Origin: JAIQFF01 sp963725615 | GTDB taxonomy: Bacteria; Acidobacteriota; Terriglobia; Terriglobales; Acidobacteriaceae | Direction of reading: 5' to 3' | Assembly: GCA_963725615.1 (NCBI GenBank) | Contig: CAVRZO010000021.1 | Coordinates: 14,452 to 78,451, forward strand | Length of the DNA stretch: 64,000 nt | Part shown: piece by piece, positions 55,453 to 63,742 of the stretch | Layout: the number at the start of each line of letters is the position of its first letter | Position numbering within the stretch: the first letter of the stretch is position 1 | Notes under the pieces: generated by a model | What the model was told of the DNA's origin: nothing | The model's database searches: none | What the model saw: the letters and a program-made list of their open reading frames with translations, nothing else | Translations under genes and position numbers: made by a program

Positions 55453-55622
55453 CGCCGGCGTCCCGCCGGCCCAAAGGCGGACGGAACGTCCGCTAGGAGC
55501 GAGAGCATTTAGGCGGCAACCGAATCAGAAGGATCAAGGGCGACTTACGAACACGATACCGGCGCGAAATTCAAGCGGGCTTCCAGTCCGCCATCGGGCT
55601 GGCAGGATGCCGGTGCTACCAG
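55449..55622. repeat. 174-bp inverted-repeat element inserted in rnr
   Basis: Ends GATAGCGCCGGCGTCCCGCC and, inverted, GGTAGCACCGGCATCCTGCC are near-copies. The length is close to a multiple of three, so the frame before and after is the same (frame 1), but TAG codons fall at 55450-55452 and 55510-55512. A GGCGGACGGAACGTCCGCT hairpin is inside. Half copies of the end sequence occur near 32832, 39695 and 45050. Confidence -1.
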
Positions 55623-55704
55623 TTCGCCATGGTCGAAGCGCCGCGATCACTCGGCCCATCACGAAGCGGCTAAGCCCGAGGGCGGCCCCATCCCGATCGA
55701 GGAA

Positions 55705-56091
55705 TTGCATGACATCGCCGAAGAATCCAGCCAGTCAGAGCGCCGCGCCGACGAAGCCGAACGCGAATTGATGGAGTGGAAGAAGGTCAAGTTCATGTCA
55801 GACCGGGTCGGAGAAGATTTCGACGGTCTGATCATCAGCGTGACCAAGTACGGATTCTTCGTGGAACTGACCGACCTCTTCGTGGAAGGCCTGGTTCCGC
55901 TCGATTCTCTGGCCGACGACCGCTACACCTACCACGAAAACACGCGCGAAATTATCGGCCTGCGCAGCCGCAAGATCTACAGCATGGGACAGCGGGTGCG
56001 GGTGCTGGTCGACCGGATCGATCCGGTCGAGAAGAAAATCCAGTTTGCGGTCCTTGAGGAAAAGCCGGTCCCGAAGCGCAAGAAACGCTAA
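55705..56091 (+). pseudogene. rnr: C-terminal S1 part of RNase R, separated from rnr by the repeat
   Basis: The same reading frame as 53479-55452. It begins with the last RNB helix (HDIAEESSQSERRADEAERE) and continues with an S1 RNA-binding domain (GLIISVTKYGFFVELTDLFV, RVRVLVDRIDPVEKKIQFAV) and a basic tail (PVPKRKKR). In normal RNase R this directly follows the RNB core after a short linker. It lacks a good start (TTG 55705 has no clear ribosome-binding site), so it is either untranslated, reached by amber readthrough, or made at low level. Confidence -1.
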
Positions 56092-56155
56092 GCCTGGTGT
56101 AAAATCCTTAAGTCAACCCCACCGCCGCCCGTAAGTGCGGCCGGTTCCTTCCAGT

Positions 56156-56232
56156 CGGGACGTGGCTCAGCCTGGTAGAGCACTCGCTTGGGGTGCGAGG
56201 GGTCGGCAGTTCAAATCTGCCCGTCCCGACCA
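56156..56232 (+). tRNA. tRNA-Pro (anticodon GGG)
   Basis: Cloverleaf drawn by hand: acceptor CGGGACG / CGTCCCG, D-arm with TGGCTCAGCCTGGTAGAGCA, anticodon stem CTCGC / GCGAG with loop TTGGGGT (anticodon GGG), T-arm with TTCAAAT, discriminator A and encoded CCA. 77 nt. It marks the left border of an accessory segment; tRNA 3' ends are common integration targets, but no second copy of the 3' end was found inside the window. Confidence -1.
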
Positions 56233-56499
56233 ATTCATTCTAAAGAGGTTCCCAGCGTCATCTTCCGCGACCGGGAGTCTTACGCAAGGGGTCAACGAAG
56301 CGCAAGGCTTTTCGGGTCGTCGGCAACCCACGTGCGCAAGGCGCTCATCCTAAAGGTCACGAACCTAAAGTGCTCCTGAAACGGTACATTACGAAATTAT
56401 TACTTTCGGAACAGTACTGGATTACGACTCAAAGTTTAAAATTGACAGAGCGGTGCGACTAGTTCATTCTTCCGACCAAAGAGGCAAAGGAACCGAAAC

Positions 56500-56736
56500 A
56501 TGCCAGTACCCATCAAAAAGATCGTAAAGTCTGGCGCTAAGTGGGTAAACCGCCGCGAGATGGCTACCATCGTCGATGCGCATGCTCGACGTGTGCTCGG
56601 TGTGTCGGGAAAACAATTCATTTCAAAGTGGAAGGCTGGTAAGTATCGCACGCTCGATTCTGATGCCTGCCCCGGAGTAATTGAGCTTGCCCTTCTCGCC
56701 CCCCTCCCAAGGCGGGCGAGTGGCCGGAAGAAATGA
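56500..56736 (+). CDS. Small basic hypothetical protein (78 aa)
   Basis: ATG 56500 with AAAGGAACC upstream. MPVPIKKIVKSGAKWVNRRE is basic, then a helix with DAHARRVLGVSGKQFISKWK and a Lys/Arg-rich end. It looks like a small DNA-binding or antitoxin-type protein (FISKWKAGKY is similar to short excisionase/antitoxin helices), but no family is certain. First ORF after the tRNA; base composition is visibly more AT-rich than in the core region. Confidence -1.
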   Translation: MPVPIKKIVKSGAKWVNRREMATIVDAHARRVLGVSGKQFISKWKAGKYRTLDSDACPGVIELALLAPLPRRASGRKK

Positions 56737-56864
56737 GTGGGAAGCCGCTGACAATTTTGTAGCTTACCTCCACGAAACGCTTTCGTGCGTAACCGCTGAA
56801 AAGCTGGCTTTCTTTCAACAATCAAAAAAACTTTACAAGGTGTGGTTCAATCCTGCCGCTGAAC

Positions 56865-57431
56865 TTGCAACGAGATCAGGAGCTGAAACTGTTCCTGTCC
56901 TTCACTCGAAGTTTCTGGGGCTGGCCCCGATGCAAAGGAACCGGAGAGTTCAAAGCTTTGACGCGCGAATACAGCTATCGTTTAATGCAAAAAAGCGATA
57001 TTGCCTCAAGAGAAATCTTGGCCTATCACTGGCACCCGAACGATTCCGAATTGCGCGATCCCCATTTGCATATCAGGTCGATTGCGCGGGTGCATTTTCC
57101 GACCTCTCGCGTCTGCGTGGAAGACTTCATTTCCATGCTGATTAAGTATTACGGTGTAAAACCACGAATGAGGAAGTCGGAATGGACAGCCATCGTAGAG
57201 AAGAACAAAAATGCGTTCGAGAAGATGGCACTTGGAAGATTCGACATCCACGTTAGTGACAAGCTTCCTTATCCCCGCTTTCCAGCCCGTCAAGGCTTTC
57301 GAGAGCGAACCATCTGTCAAAGACTGCCCGCCGTCACGGCCTCGGAAAGCTTAAGAGAGCGCACAGCCTGCATCTTCGCTTTGGCTTTCCGTTTCTGCTT
57401 GGCTATCTTGCTGCGTTTGAATTGCGCATGA
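56865..57431 (+). CDS. Hypothetical protein of the accessory segment, possibly frameshifted
   Basis: TTG 56865, 188 aa. The central part looks genuine and soluble: EYSYRLMQKSDIASREILAY, HWHPNDSELRDPHLHIRS, ARVHFPTSRVCVEDFISMLI, KYYGVKPRMRKSEWTAIVEK. The H-P-x-L-H region could bind metal. Residues after about 130 become low-quality (FALAFRFCLAILLRLNCA) and lie antisense to another possible gene, so the true end may be near 57260. A neighbouring frame (56681-56860; VAYLHETLSCVTAEKLAFFQ) may be its N-terminus joined by an indel. Together with the 78-aa gene it might be a toxin-antitoxin-like pair; this is only a suggestion from gene order. Confidence -1.
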   Translation: MQRDQELKLFLSFTRSFWGWPRCKGTGEFKALTREYSYRLMQKSDIASREILAYHWHPNDSELRDPHLHIRSIARVHFPTSRVCVEDFISMLIKYYGVKPRMRKSEWTAIVEKNKNAFEKMALGRFDIHVSDKLPYPRFPARQGFRERTICQRLPAVTASESLRERTACIFALAFRFCLAILLRLNCA

Positions 57432-57571
57432 TCTTCAGCCAAATCGAGCGTGTCAGGAATTTCCGCGAGCACTTCAATCTTCCAACGGTAGGGCCCCGTG
57501 TACTGGAATACGATTTCGCCTCTGATGTGCTGCGATAAGTGATCTGCATTCCAATTTGATTCGATGGTGTG
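57317..57571 (-). CDS. Possible fragment of a small minus-strand gene
   Basis: On the minus strand an open frame without a good start reads GEIVFQYTGPYRWKIEVLAE then a basic end FKRSKIAKQKRKAKAKMQAV. It looks more protein-like than the plus-strand tail it overlaps. An ATG at 57549 is one base out of frame. Either a decayed gene or an indel; low confidence. Confidence -1.
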   Translation of the reverse strand, partial: HTIESNWNADHLSQHIRGEIVFQYTGPYRWKIEVLAEIPDTLDLAEDHAQFKRSKIAKQKRKAKAKMQAVRSLKLSEAVTAGSL

Positions 57572-57592
57572 TTAGATGTATAACAGACAGTA

Positions 57593-58516
57593 ATGAATCT
57601 TACGAAGGAGGCCAAACGCGAATCTCCTTGGCTTTTACTTGTGTTCAGCTTAGCGAGGAAATCTGCGAGCCTTCGGGTCACAATCTGGCGAAAGCTCCAA
57701 CGTAATGGGTCGCTGCCGCTGGGCAACTCGGGATACTTGATTCCCAACAGTACGGAGAACCGCGAGCGATTTGAATGGCTGGCGACGACGATCCGCAGCC
57801 ATCAAGGCGAGGCATCCATCGTCGAGGTTCAGTCAATTGATAACTGTTCGCGACCGCAATTGATCAGACGTTTTACGGATGCCCGCACTCGCGATTATCA
57901 GGAGTTGCTTAAGGATTTGCGAGGGGTCTCCCGTTCAAAGGGTTCTATGGCCATGACGACTCGGCTGCGACAGCGGTTTCTGGAAATCACTGCCATCGAT
58001 TTCTTCGGCAGTCCCGTTCGCAAGCAGGTCGAGCGTGCGTTGGACGAATTACAAGATCCCAAAACAAAACTGGATATTCTGGACATGGTAAAGGTCTCTC
58101 CTGCCTCCTACCGAAACCGGTTATGGGTCACCCGACCTCGTCCCGGTGTCGATCGGGTAACTTCGGCGTGGCTGATTCGACGGTTCATCGACCCTAAGGC
58201 GAAGTTTGCTTTCGCAGTCGAGGACCAGAAGCCACCGGATGCAGTTCCCTTTGACATGTATGAGGGCGGCTTTGGGCACAGGGGTGAAGACTGCACGTTT
58301 GAAACGCTTCTGAAGGCATTTCACATCCGAGATAAGAGGGCAGGAGCGATGGCCCAAATCGTGCACGACGCTGATTTGTTCGATGAGAAATTCGGCCGCA
58401 AAGAAGGTTTTGGAATCGACGAAGTCATGAAGGGATGGTCTCGTCAGGGTCTCAGCGATCAGGAGCTTCTTGATCGTGGCATGCAACTGGCCGAGGGACT
58501 TTATCAATCGCTTTAA
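57593..58516 (+). CDS. chrB: Chromate resistance protein ChrB
   Basis: 307 aa. The N-terminal half (SPWLLLVFSLARKSASLRVT, LQRNGSLPLGNSGYLIPNST) is the ChrB regulatory domain; the C-terminal half from about residue 175 (VTRPRPGVDRVTSAWLIRRF, FDMYEGGFGHRGEDCTFETL, DADLFDEKFGR) is the chromate-response domain found also as a separate protein at 60506. ChrB proteins sense chromate or sulfate and control or assist ChrA-type efflux. Here the efflux partner is an MFS protein, and no chrA was seen. Intact, unlike its neighbours. Confidence -1.
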   Translation: MNLTKEAKRESPWLLLVFSLARKSASLRVTIWRKLQRNGSLPLGNSGYLIPNSTENRERFEWLATTIRSHQGEASIVEVQSIDNCSRPQLIRRFTDARTRDYQELLKDLRGVSRSKGSMAMTTRLRQRFLEITAIDFFGSPVRKQVERALDELQDPKTKLDILDMVKVSPASYRNRLWVTRPRPGVDRVTSAWLIRRFIDPKAKFAFAVEDQKPPDAVPFDMYEGGFGHRGEDCTFETLLKAFHIRDKRAGAMAQIVHDADLFDEKFGRKEGFGIDEVMKGWSRQGLSDQELLDRGMQLAEGLYQSL

Positions 58517-58546
58517 TAAACCGCAATTGCGAATCAAGGAGAGACT

Positions 58547-59424
58547 ATGAAAGCACGTATTCTAACGTCGGCGTTACTACTTCTATCGTGGCCCGTGATT
58601 GCCGCTGCACAAGGCTTAGACACGTCAAAAATCGATGACATATTGGGCCGCTTGGGCACAAATCGGCGATGTCTATCGTGTCGGCTTCCCGCGCACCGAT
58701 CTTCATGTCTCGGTGGATGGCGTCGAGGTAAAGCCCGGACTAGCATTGGGTTCTTGGGCCGCTTTCGCCGGGAGTGATAGTGATGCCTCTGTGATGGGTG
58801 ACCTCGTCCTCTTGGAGGATGAAGTGAATCCGGTTATGAGGAAGTTGCGAACCGCTGGATTCGAAGTCACGGCTGTACACAATCACCTCATGAAAGAGAC
58901 GCCTTCTGTTCTGTACATGCATTACATGGGGCACGGCAAAGCTGCTGACATCGCTCAATCGCTCCGCGCAGCGTTGGCGGAATCCAAGACGCCACTCGAT
59001 AAACCGACTCCTCCGGCTCCGGCAGGTGAGCCGCCAGCATTCGTCCAGACCGTAGAGGACGGCGTGGGCACCAAAGGCCGCTTTGCAGGTGGTGTGTTGT
59101 CCTTCGGAATCCCGCGCGCTAATGCGGTAACGGATCATGGAATGACACTCTCTGGAGCGCAAGGAGTGGCCGAGTCCATCAATTTCCAAGATGCCGAGTG
59201 GATCTGGAAAGGTGGCGACAACTGGAGACTTTGTCCTGACGGCAGAAGAAGTAAATCCTGTCATCTCTGCGCTTGAAGAACATCAAATCCAAGTTACCGC
59301 ATTGCATAGCCACATGCTGACGGAACAGCCTCGCCTGTTCTTTATGCACTTCTGGGCTGTTGGCAGTGCTGACTCCGTGGCTGGAGGGATCAAAGCGGCC
59401 TTAAGTCACGTGGCAGTGAAATAG
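58547..59424 (+). pseudogene. Exported DUF1259 (LppY/LpqO-like) protein, frameshifted
   Basis: ATG 58547 after AAGGAGAGACT gives a signal peptide (ARILTSALLLLSWPVIAAAQ). Frame changes near 58650 and 59205 separate three pieces: LDTSKIDDILGR, then DVYRVGFPRTDLHVSVDGVE, DEVNPVMRKLRTAGFEVTAV and HNHLMKETPSVLYMHYMGHG, then TGDFVLTAEEVNPVISALEE and LHSHMLTEQPRLFFMHFWAV. DUF1259 appears as two related halves, each with an H-x-H in LHSHML/VHNHLM, suggesting metal binding. Role unknown; it often sits in chromate or metal-response clusters. Joined length about 290 aa. Confidence -1.
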
Positions 59425-59436
59425 CTGAGAGGCTCG

Positions 59437-60444
59437 ATGCGAAATATTTTGTTATTTCTAACAGCTGCTCTTCTTGGACTTGTTCTGAGCGCAGACGCTC
59501 AGACTGGGACACCGACCCTCAGGAAGGTCGCTTGTTTGATCTGCCCGGCCCAGTGGGGAAGCGTTTTGACTACCTCACAATCGACGACGACTGAGAACCA
59601 CCTGCTCTCTACACATCTCGCTGCCGGAGACTCTACGTCATCGATTTGGCGACCAACAAGGTTGTTGCCACGATTACCGATACCCCCGGAGCAGAAGGCG
59701 TCGAATATGTTCCGGAGCTAAAGAAGGTCTACACCTCCAACGCGAACGACAACACCATAGGCGTCGTTGACCTGAAGCGGATGAAGGTCGTCAAGAAGCT
59801 GAAGACAGAAGCGAAGCCCGACGGCAGCGCGTACGCGGCACCATTTCATAAGCTGTACGTTTCAGATGAACGAGGTAAGGCAGAGGCTGTCGTCGATGTG
59901 CAGAAAGACGAAATTGTCCGCACTCTGCACTTCGATAGTGAAACAGGGATGCCGCAGTACGACCCTGTCGCGCAAAAGTTATACGTGAACCTGCAGGATC
60001 AGAATATTTTCGCTGTGATAGATCCCGCGACGGATGAAGTCATCGGACGGTACCGTCGGACGCTGCAAAGGTAATCACGGGATGGCACTCGATCCGGCGC
60101 ACCATCGCGCTTTCCTTGCCTGCGAGGGGAACGATTTGATGACTGTGTTCGATCTAGACAAGCACCTGCCGATTGCTTTTCTGCCTTTGGCTGGTGGTCC
60201 CGACGTGATCAAATTTGACCCCGGACTGGGCCGTATCTATGTCGCGTGCTACAGCGGAGCGATCTCGGTTTTCCATCAGGATGACCCGGAGCATTACCGC
60301 AAGCTGGAAGACTTCCGCGTCCAACACGCGGTTCACAGCCTTACCGTCGATGTGAGAACACACCGCGTTTACGTGCCGGAGCAAGAGGAGGACGGCAAAC
60401 TAGTTGCGCGAATGGTGGTCTTTGAGGCCGTCATTGGTCAGTAG
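59437..60444 (+). pseudogene. Exported YncE-like beta-propeller protein, frameshifted
   Basis: Signal peptide MRNILLFLTAALLGLVLSAD. After frame changes near 59535-59640 and 60050 the pieces read as a YVTN/YncE propeller: LYVIDLATNKVVATITDTPG (partly in another frame), EGVEYVPELKKVYTSNANDN, TIGVVDLKRMKVVKKLKTEA, KLYVNLQDQNIFAVIDPATD, RAFLACEGNDLMTVFDLDKH, RIYVACYSGAISVFHQDD. Periplasmic, ligand unknown. Gene order with DUF1259 and ChrB-type genes suggests a common stress function. Confidence -1.
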
Positions 60445-60505
60445 CCAAAGCAGGCAAGGGGGGAAAGGTGGCTGATCGCGGTTCTGAGGCGTGCGGTAAA
60501 GAATC

Positions 60506-61006
60506 ATGAAATGGATTACGCGTGAGCGCGTGAAAGTGGATCGAGTGGCTTGTCCTTGGGTCATCAGGAAGTTTGTAGACTCTGAGGCCGAATTTTATTT
60601 CGTGCCCGCCCACCAAGTGATGTCGGAAGCACAGAAACTCGGGGCGGTCCCCTTCGATGTTCCATCGGTAGAACTCGGTCATCACGGGAAACAGTGTTCC
60701 TTCGAAGCTGATCCTGGAAGAAAATACAACCTCTCTGAAGATCCTGCGCCTGCATTACTCGCGAAAATCGTGAACGGCGCTGACACAGACAACACATTGT
60801 GGAGTTCGCCAGAGGCTGCCGGGCTGAAAGCGGTTGCCGAGGGTTTTCGGCATTTAGGCTTCAAAGATGATTACGCGATCAACTCCGCAGAATGGGTCGT
60901 CTATGACGCTTTATACGCGTATTGCCGGGAGATGGTGAAGCTTGGGACGCCCACGTGGGAAGCTGAGCGAAGGCTTCAAAGATGCATGCTGAAGTTGTGG
61001 AAATAG
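60506..61006 (+). CDS. ChrB C-terminal-domain protein (chromate resistance exported-type family)
   Basis: 166 aa, intact. KWITRERVKVDRVACPWVIR, KFVDSEAEFYFVPAHQVMSE, FDVPSVELGHHGKQCSFEAD and LLAKIVNGADTDNTLW parallel the C-terminal half of ChrB at 57593 (same W-x-I-R-R/K-F and F-D block order). Cys and His residues (ACPW, GHHGKQC) could bind a metal. No signal peptide despite the family name. Start ATG 60506 has no strong ribosome-binding site. It probably works with ChrB and the MFS protein. Confidence -1.
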   Translation: MKWITRERVKVDRVACPWVIRKFVDSEAEFYFVPAHQVMSEAQKLGAVPFDVPSVELGHHGKQCSFEADPGRKYNLSEDPAPALLAKIVNGADTDNTLWSSPEAAGLKAVAEGFRHLGFKDDYAINSAEWVVYDALYAYCREMVKLGTPTWEAERRLQRCMLKLWK

Positions 61007-61015
61007 GCAGATCCT

Positions 61016-62223
61016 CTGGAAGACAACCCTCTGAAAGCAACTACTCACCGGCGACTCGCAGAATCTCTCGGCGTTGGGCGGAACGTCGCCGCCGCATCCG
61101 GCGCTGTGTTTCTGGTTGGACTTGGCGAAGAACTCTGGAAGAAGTTTCTTCCAAAGTATCTTGAATCACTTGGGGCAAGCGTCGCAATCGTCGGAGTGTT
61201 TGGTACTTCGGAGGATCTCCTTGACGCTCTATATCAATACCCGGGGCTGGCTTGCCGACTATTGGGGGCGTCGCAAGGCATTTCTGACTTTTCTGCTCGC
61301 CGCTGCGGTTGGCTATCTCATCTATCTGCTCAGTCCTTCGTGGCCACTTCTCTTTCTGGGATTAGCTTTTGCCATGATATGGCAGTCCATGGGGTCGCCC
61401 GCTCTCTTTGCAACTATTGGTGATGCTCTTCCCAAATCCCAGCGCGCGATGGGTTTCACAGTCCAATCAATGCTGAAGCGCATCCCGGCGGTAGTGTCGC
61501 CCCTTATCGGCGCCGTAATGATTGGCCACATGGAATCCTCCGGTCAGGCATTCGAACAGGACTCCTAATCACGATTGCTCTTGTAGTGATGACTATCCCA
61601 GTGCTCAGGGCTATTAATATGCCCTCTACCGCCGGGGATGGAGTGAGGCTGATGGGCGTTTGGAATTCCTTTCACTACACACTCAAACGGTTGCTCATTT
61701 CGGACATAGCGATTCGCACATGCGAAGGGATGGCTGATATCTTCGTCGTCCTCTACGTCACGAACATTACTGGCGTGACGATTCCCCGATACGGGTAAAT
61801 CCTGATCGCCGTGCAAATCGCAACTTCAATCCTCAGATATTCCCTCCGCACAGATGGCGGATCGGTGGGAAACGTAAAGCCTTTTGTGATCGCCACTTTT
61901 TTATGCTTTGCTTTGTTTCCGATAGCGGTTGCTGTCGCGCCTGATTTCCGATGGCTTGTGTGCGCGTTCATTATTGGGGGATTGCGCGAAATTGGCGAAC
62001 CCTCTCGCAAGTCGATGATTGTTGATCTTGCACAGCACAACTTGCGGGCACGTACCGTTGGTCTGTACTACCTCATCCGAGGACTGTCGATTACGCCGGC
62101 TGCCGCCATGGGTGGTCCTTGTGGAGGATCCATCCGCAGACCCCCTTTATCGTGGCGGGGACTATCGGCGTTGCAGGGGCGCTCCTTTTTGCTGCCACTG
62201 TTGACGAGAGATACGCCGGGTAA
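61016..62223 (+). pseudogene. MFS transporter of the chromate-type cluster, frameshifted
   Basis: At least four frame changes (near 61248, 61545, 61790-61890 and 62115) join into one 12-helix permease: FLVGLGEELWKKFLPKYLES, LGASVAIVGVFGTSEDLLDA, GWLADYWGRRKAFLTFLLAA (loop 2-3 motif D-x-x-G-R-R), LPKSQRAMGFTVQSMLKRIP, IPSAQMADRW then KPFVIATFLCFALFPIAVAV, EPSRKSMIVDLAQHNLRART and the last helix FIVAGTIGVAGALLFAATVD. Each piece is well conserved, so indels look technical or very recent. Probably the efflux partner for ChrB; substrate unproven. It begins just after the ChrB-domain gene, without a clear start codon. Confidence -1.
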
Positions 62224-62828
62224 CAGAGAGCCATGCACGTCGCGTTCTGCATACGCGACAAAGACGCCTTCCCGCCCTTCGTGGGAAGATGTGGCGTGAT
62301 CTGCCAAATTTTGGGATTACAGAGCGGTTGGTCGATTCCGCCCGAGTTACGGGCAATCTGCAATCCCTTGGAGCGAGAGGAATAGCCTGATACCCCAAAG
62401 CCGGATACGTAGTCGTGCCAGTGCCGTGAAGCACAGTGTGCAATTCGAGGATCGGGCCAAAGGCCGATTTGAAGAGACGAAGATTCATCAAAGCCTGATC
62501 AGCAGCACCCCACCCGTTTTCTGCCTTGAGCTGCTCACTTATCTCAGCCGTTCAGGTGTAGCACCTGCCTTCAGCACTTCAACCACCATGGGCTACGCCA
62601 CGCCCCTTCCACGGCCTCACTCAGATAGTCGTGATAACGATTAACTGTCTGCTTAGCTTCCGCTGAGCGGGTTTCCCCCGCTGGCTCGAATACCGGACCC
62701 CCTACAAATGGACTTAAAACTGTCTGTTTGTGGCTGCAAAGTGGAAACAAAACACAAGCACTTAATGGTTCTAAAGGACTTATAAAACGCCCTTGACAGT
62801 GGTATAATCTTTATGCACTTATTACACC
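62224..62828. other. Gap between MFS gene and recombinase gene, no gene supported
   Basis: Several short open frames here have no ribosome-binding site or family signs. GCTGAGCGGGTTTCCCCCGC near 62660 may form a hairpin. TATAAT at 62803-62808 may be the -10 of the recombinase gene, but no -35 with proper spacing was found. No inverted ends of an insertion sequence were seen. Confidence -1.
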
Positions 62829-63494
62829 ATGGCGAATGCCTATTTGTATCTGCGACTAGCGGTGATGACGGGCGCGACAAAGCCGGTTTGCCTGTCCAGC
62901 GTGACGCCTGCGTTGCCTTCGCGGCCCGTGCTGGCTTCGAGATTGTCAACGAGTTCGCTGATGACGGCGTGACCGGCAAGCTCCCGATGCACGCCCGACC
63001 GCAGGGGAGGTTGCTCATCGCAGCTCTACGCGACGGCGCGAAGACGGTTCTGGTGCTACGACGCCAAGCGGATCGGTCGGACTCAGCCCGCTTTCTGGTC
63101 GTTCATCGGCATGTGCAGGGACACCGGGATCACCGTGCTCGACGCGACTGGCACCGATCTGACGGGCAGCGTGATAGGCGGGGTGAACGGCATGCTTGCA
63201 GAGATGGATCGGGATGCCACGGTCGCCCGGCTCGCAGCGGGGAAGGCCCACTGGCGTGCGGCGGAAAACGCGTCGAGGGGCGACATCCGTACGGGCAGCA
63301 CCCGGATCGCGCCTACGACGGTGAGCGAGGTGTCGTCGAGCGGATCAAGAAACTGAAAGCGTCAGGCGTCGAGCGGCTCGTACCGCATCGCCCACATGCT
63401 CAACGCTGAAGGCATCCAGACTCGATACGGTAGGCAGTTCACGACGACCACGATCCAGAACATCCTTCGCGCCTGCACCGTGAAGATCGATTAA
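62829..63494 (+). pseudogene. Serine recombinase (resolvase/invertase type), frameshifted
   Basis: From ATG 62829: MANAYLYLR, an indel, then SGDDGRDKAGLPVQRDACVA (the S-x-x-x...Q/R block of serine recombinases, Ser codon AGC), FEIVNEFADDGVTGKLPMHA (FADDGVTG matches the resolvase D-x-G-x-S/T pattern), RIGRTQPAFWSFIGMCRDTG (another frame), GMLAEMDRDATVARLAAGKA and the C-terminal DNA-binding part SYRIAHMLNAEGIQTRYGRQ, FTTTTIQNILRACTVKID. Four frame changes. Joined length about 220 aa, a small resolvase. It could have moved the chromate segment or be a remnant of another element. Confidence -1.
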
Positions 63495-63562
63495 GCGGCT
63501 CCGGCAGCAGCACCGCGAGTGATCGCTTACGAGAACAAGATCGCGCATTCTGAGGAGAAGAA

Positions 63563-63742
63563 ATGAAAACCAAACCAGCGCAGCCACCTGTCGTCGAGAA
63601 CAAGAAAACGAAGCAAGCACCCCGGATGACGACAGCGGAAATTCTCGCGGAGGAAATGTTTTTTCAGAACATCTGCGACATGGTTGAGAACGAGACCGAG
63701 GCGGGCACGACGTTCACGACTCCGCGACAGAAGATCAACTGA
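63563..63742 (+). CDS. Small hypothetical protein (59 aa) after the recombinase
   Basis: ATG 63563 with AGGAGAAGAA upstream, a strong site. Sequence starts MKTKPAQPPVVENKKTKQAP and continues with a helix TTAEILAEEMFFQNICDMVE, ending in TTFTTPRQKIN. Basic N-terminus plus amphipathic helix may be a recombination accessory or DNA-binding factor; family unknown. It follows the recombinase by 68 bp and is likely linked to it. Confidence -1.
   Translation: MKTKPAQPPVVENKKTKQAPRMTTAEILAEEMFFQNICDMVENETEAGTTFTTPRQKIN

Noticed and set aside
62426..62644. 72-aa plus-strand ORF between the MFS and recombinase genes
   Set aside because: No ribosome-binding site, no recognisable fold and no neighbouring support.
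62793..62808. TTGACA and TATAAT in front of the recombinase
   Set aside because: The two boxes are only 4 bp apart, so they cannot form one sigma-70 promoter; only the -10 might be real.
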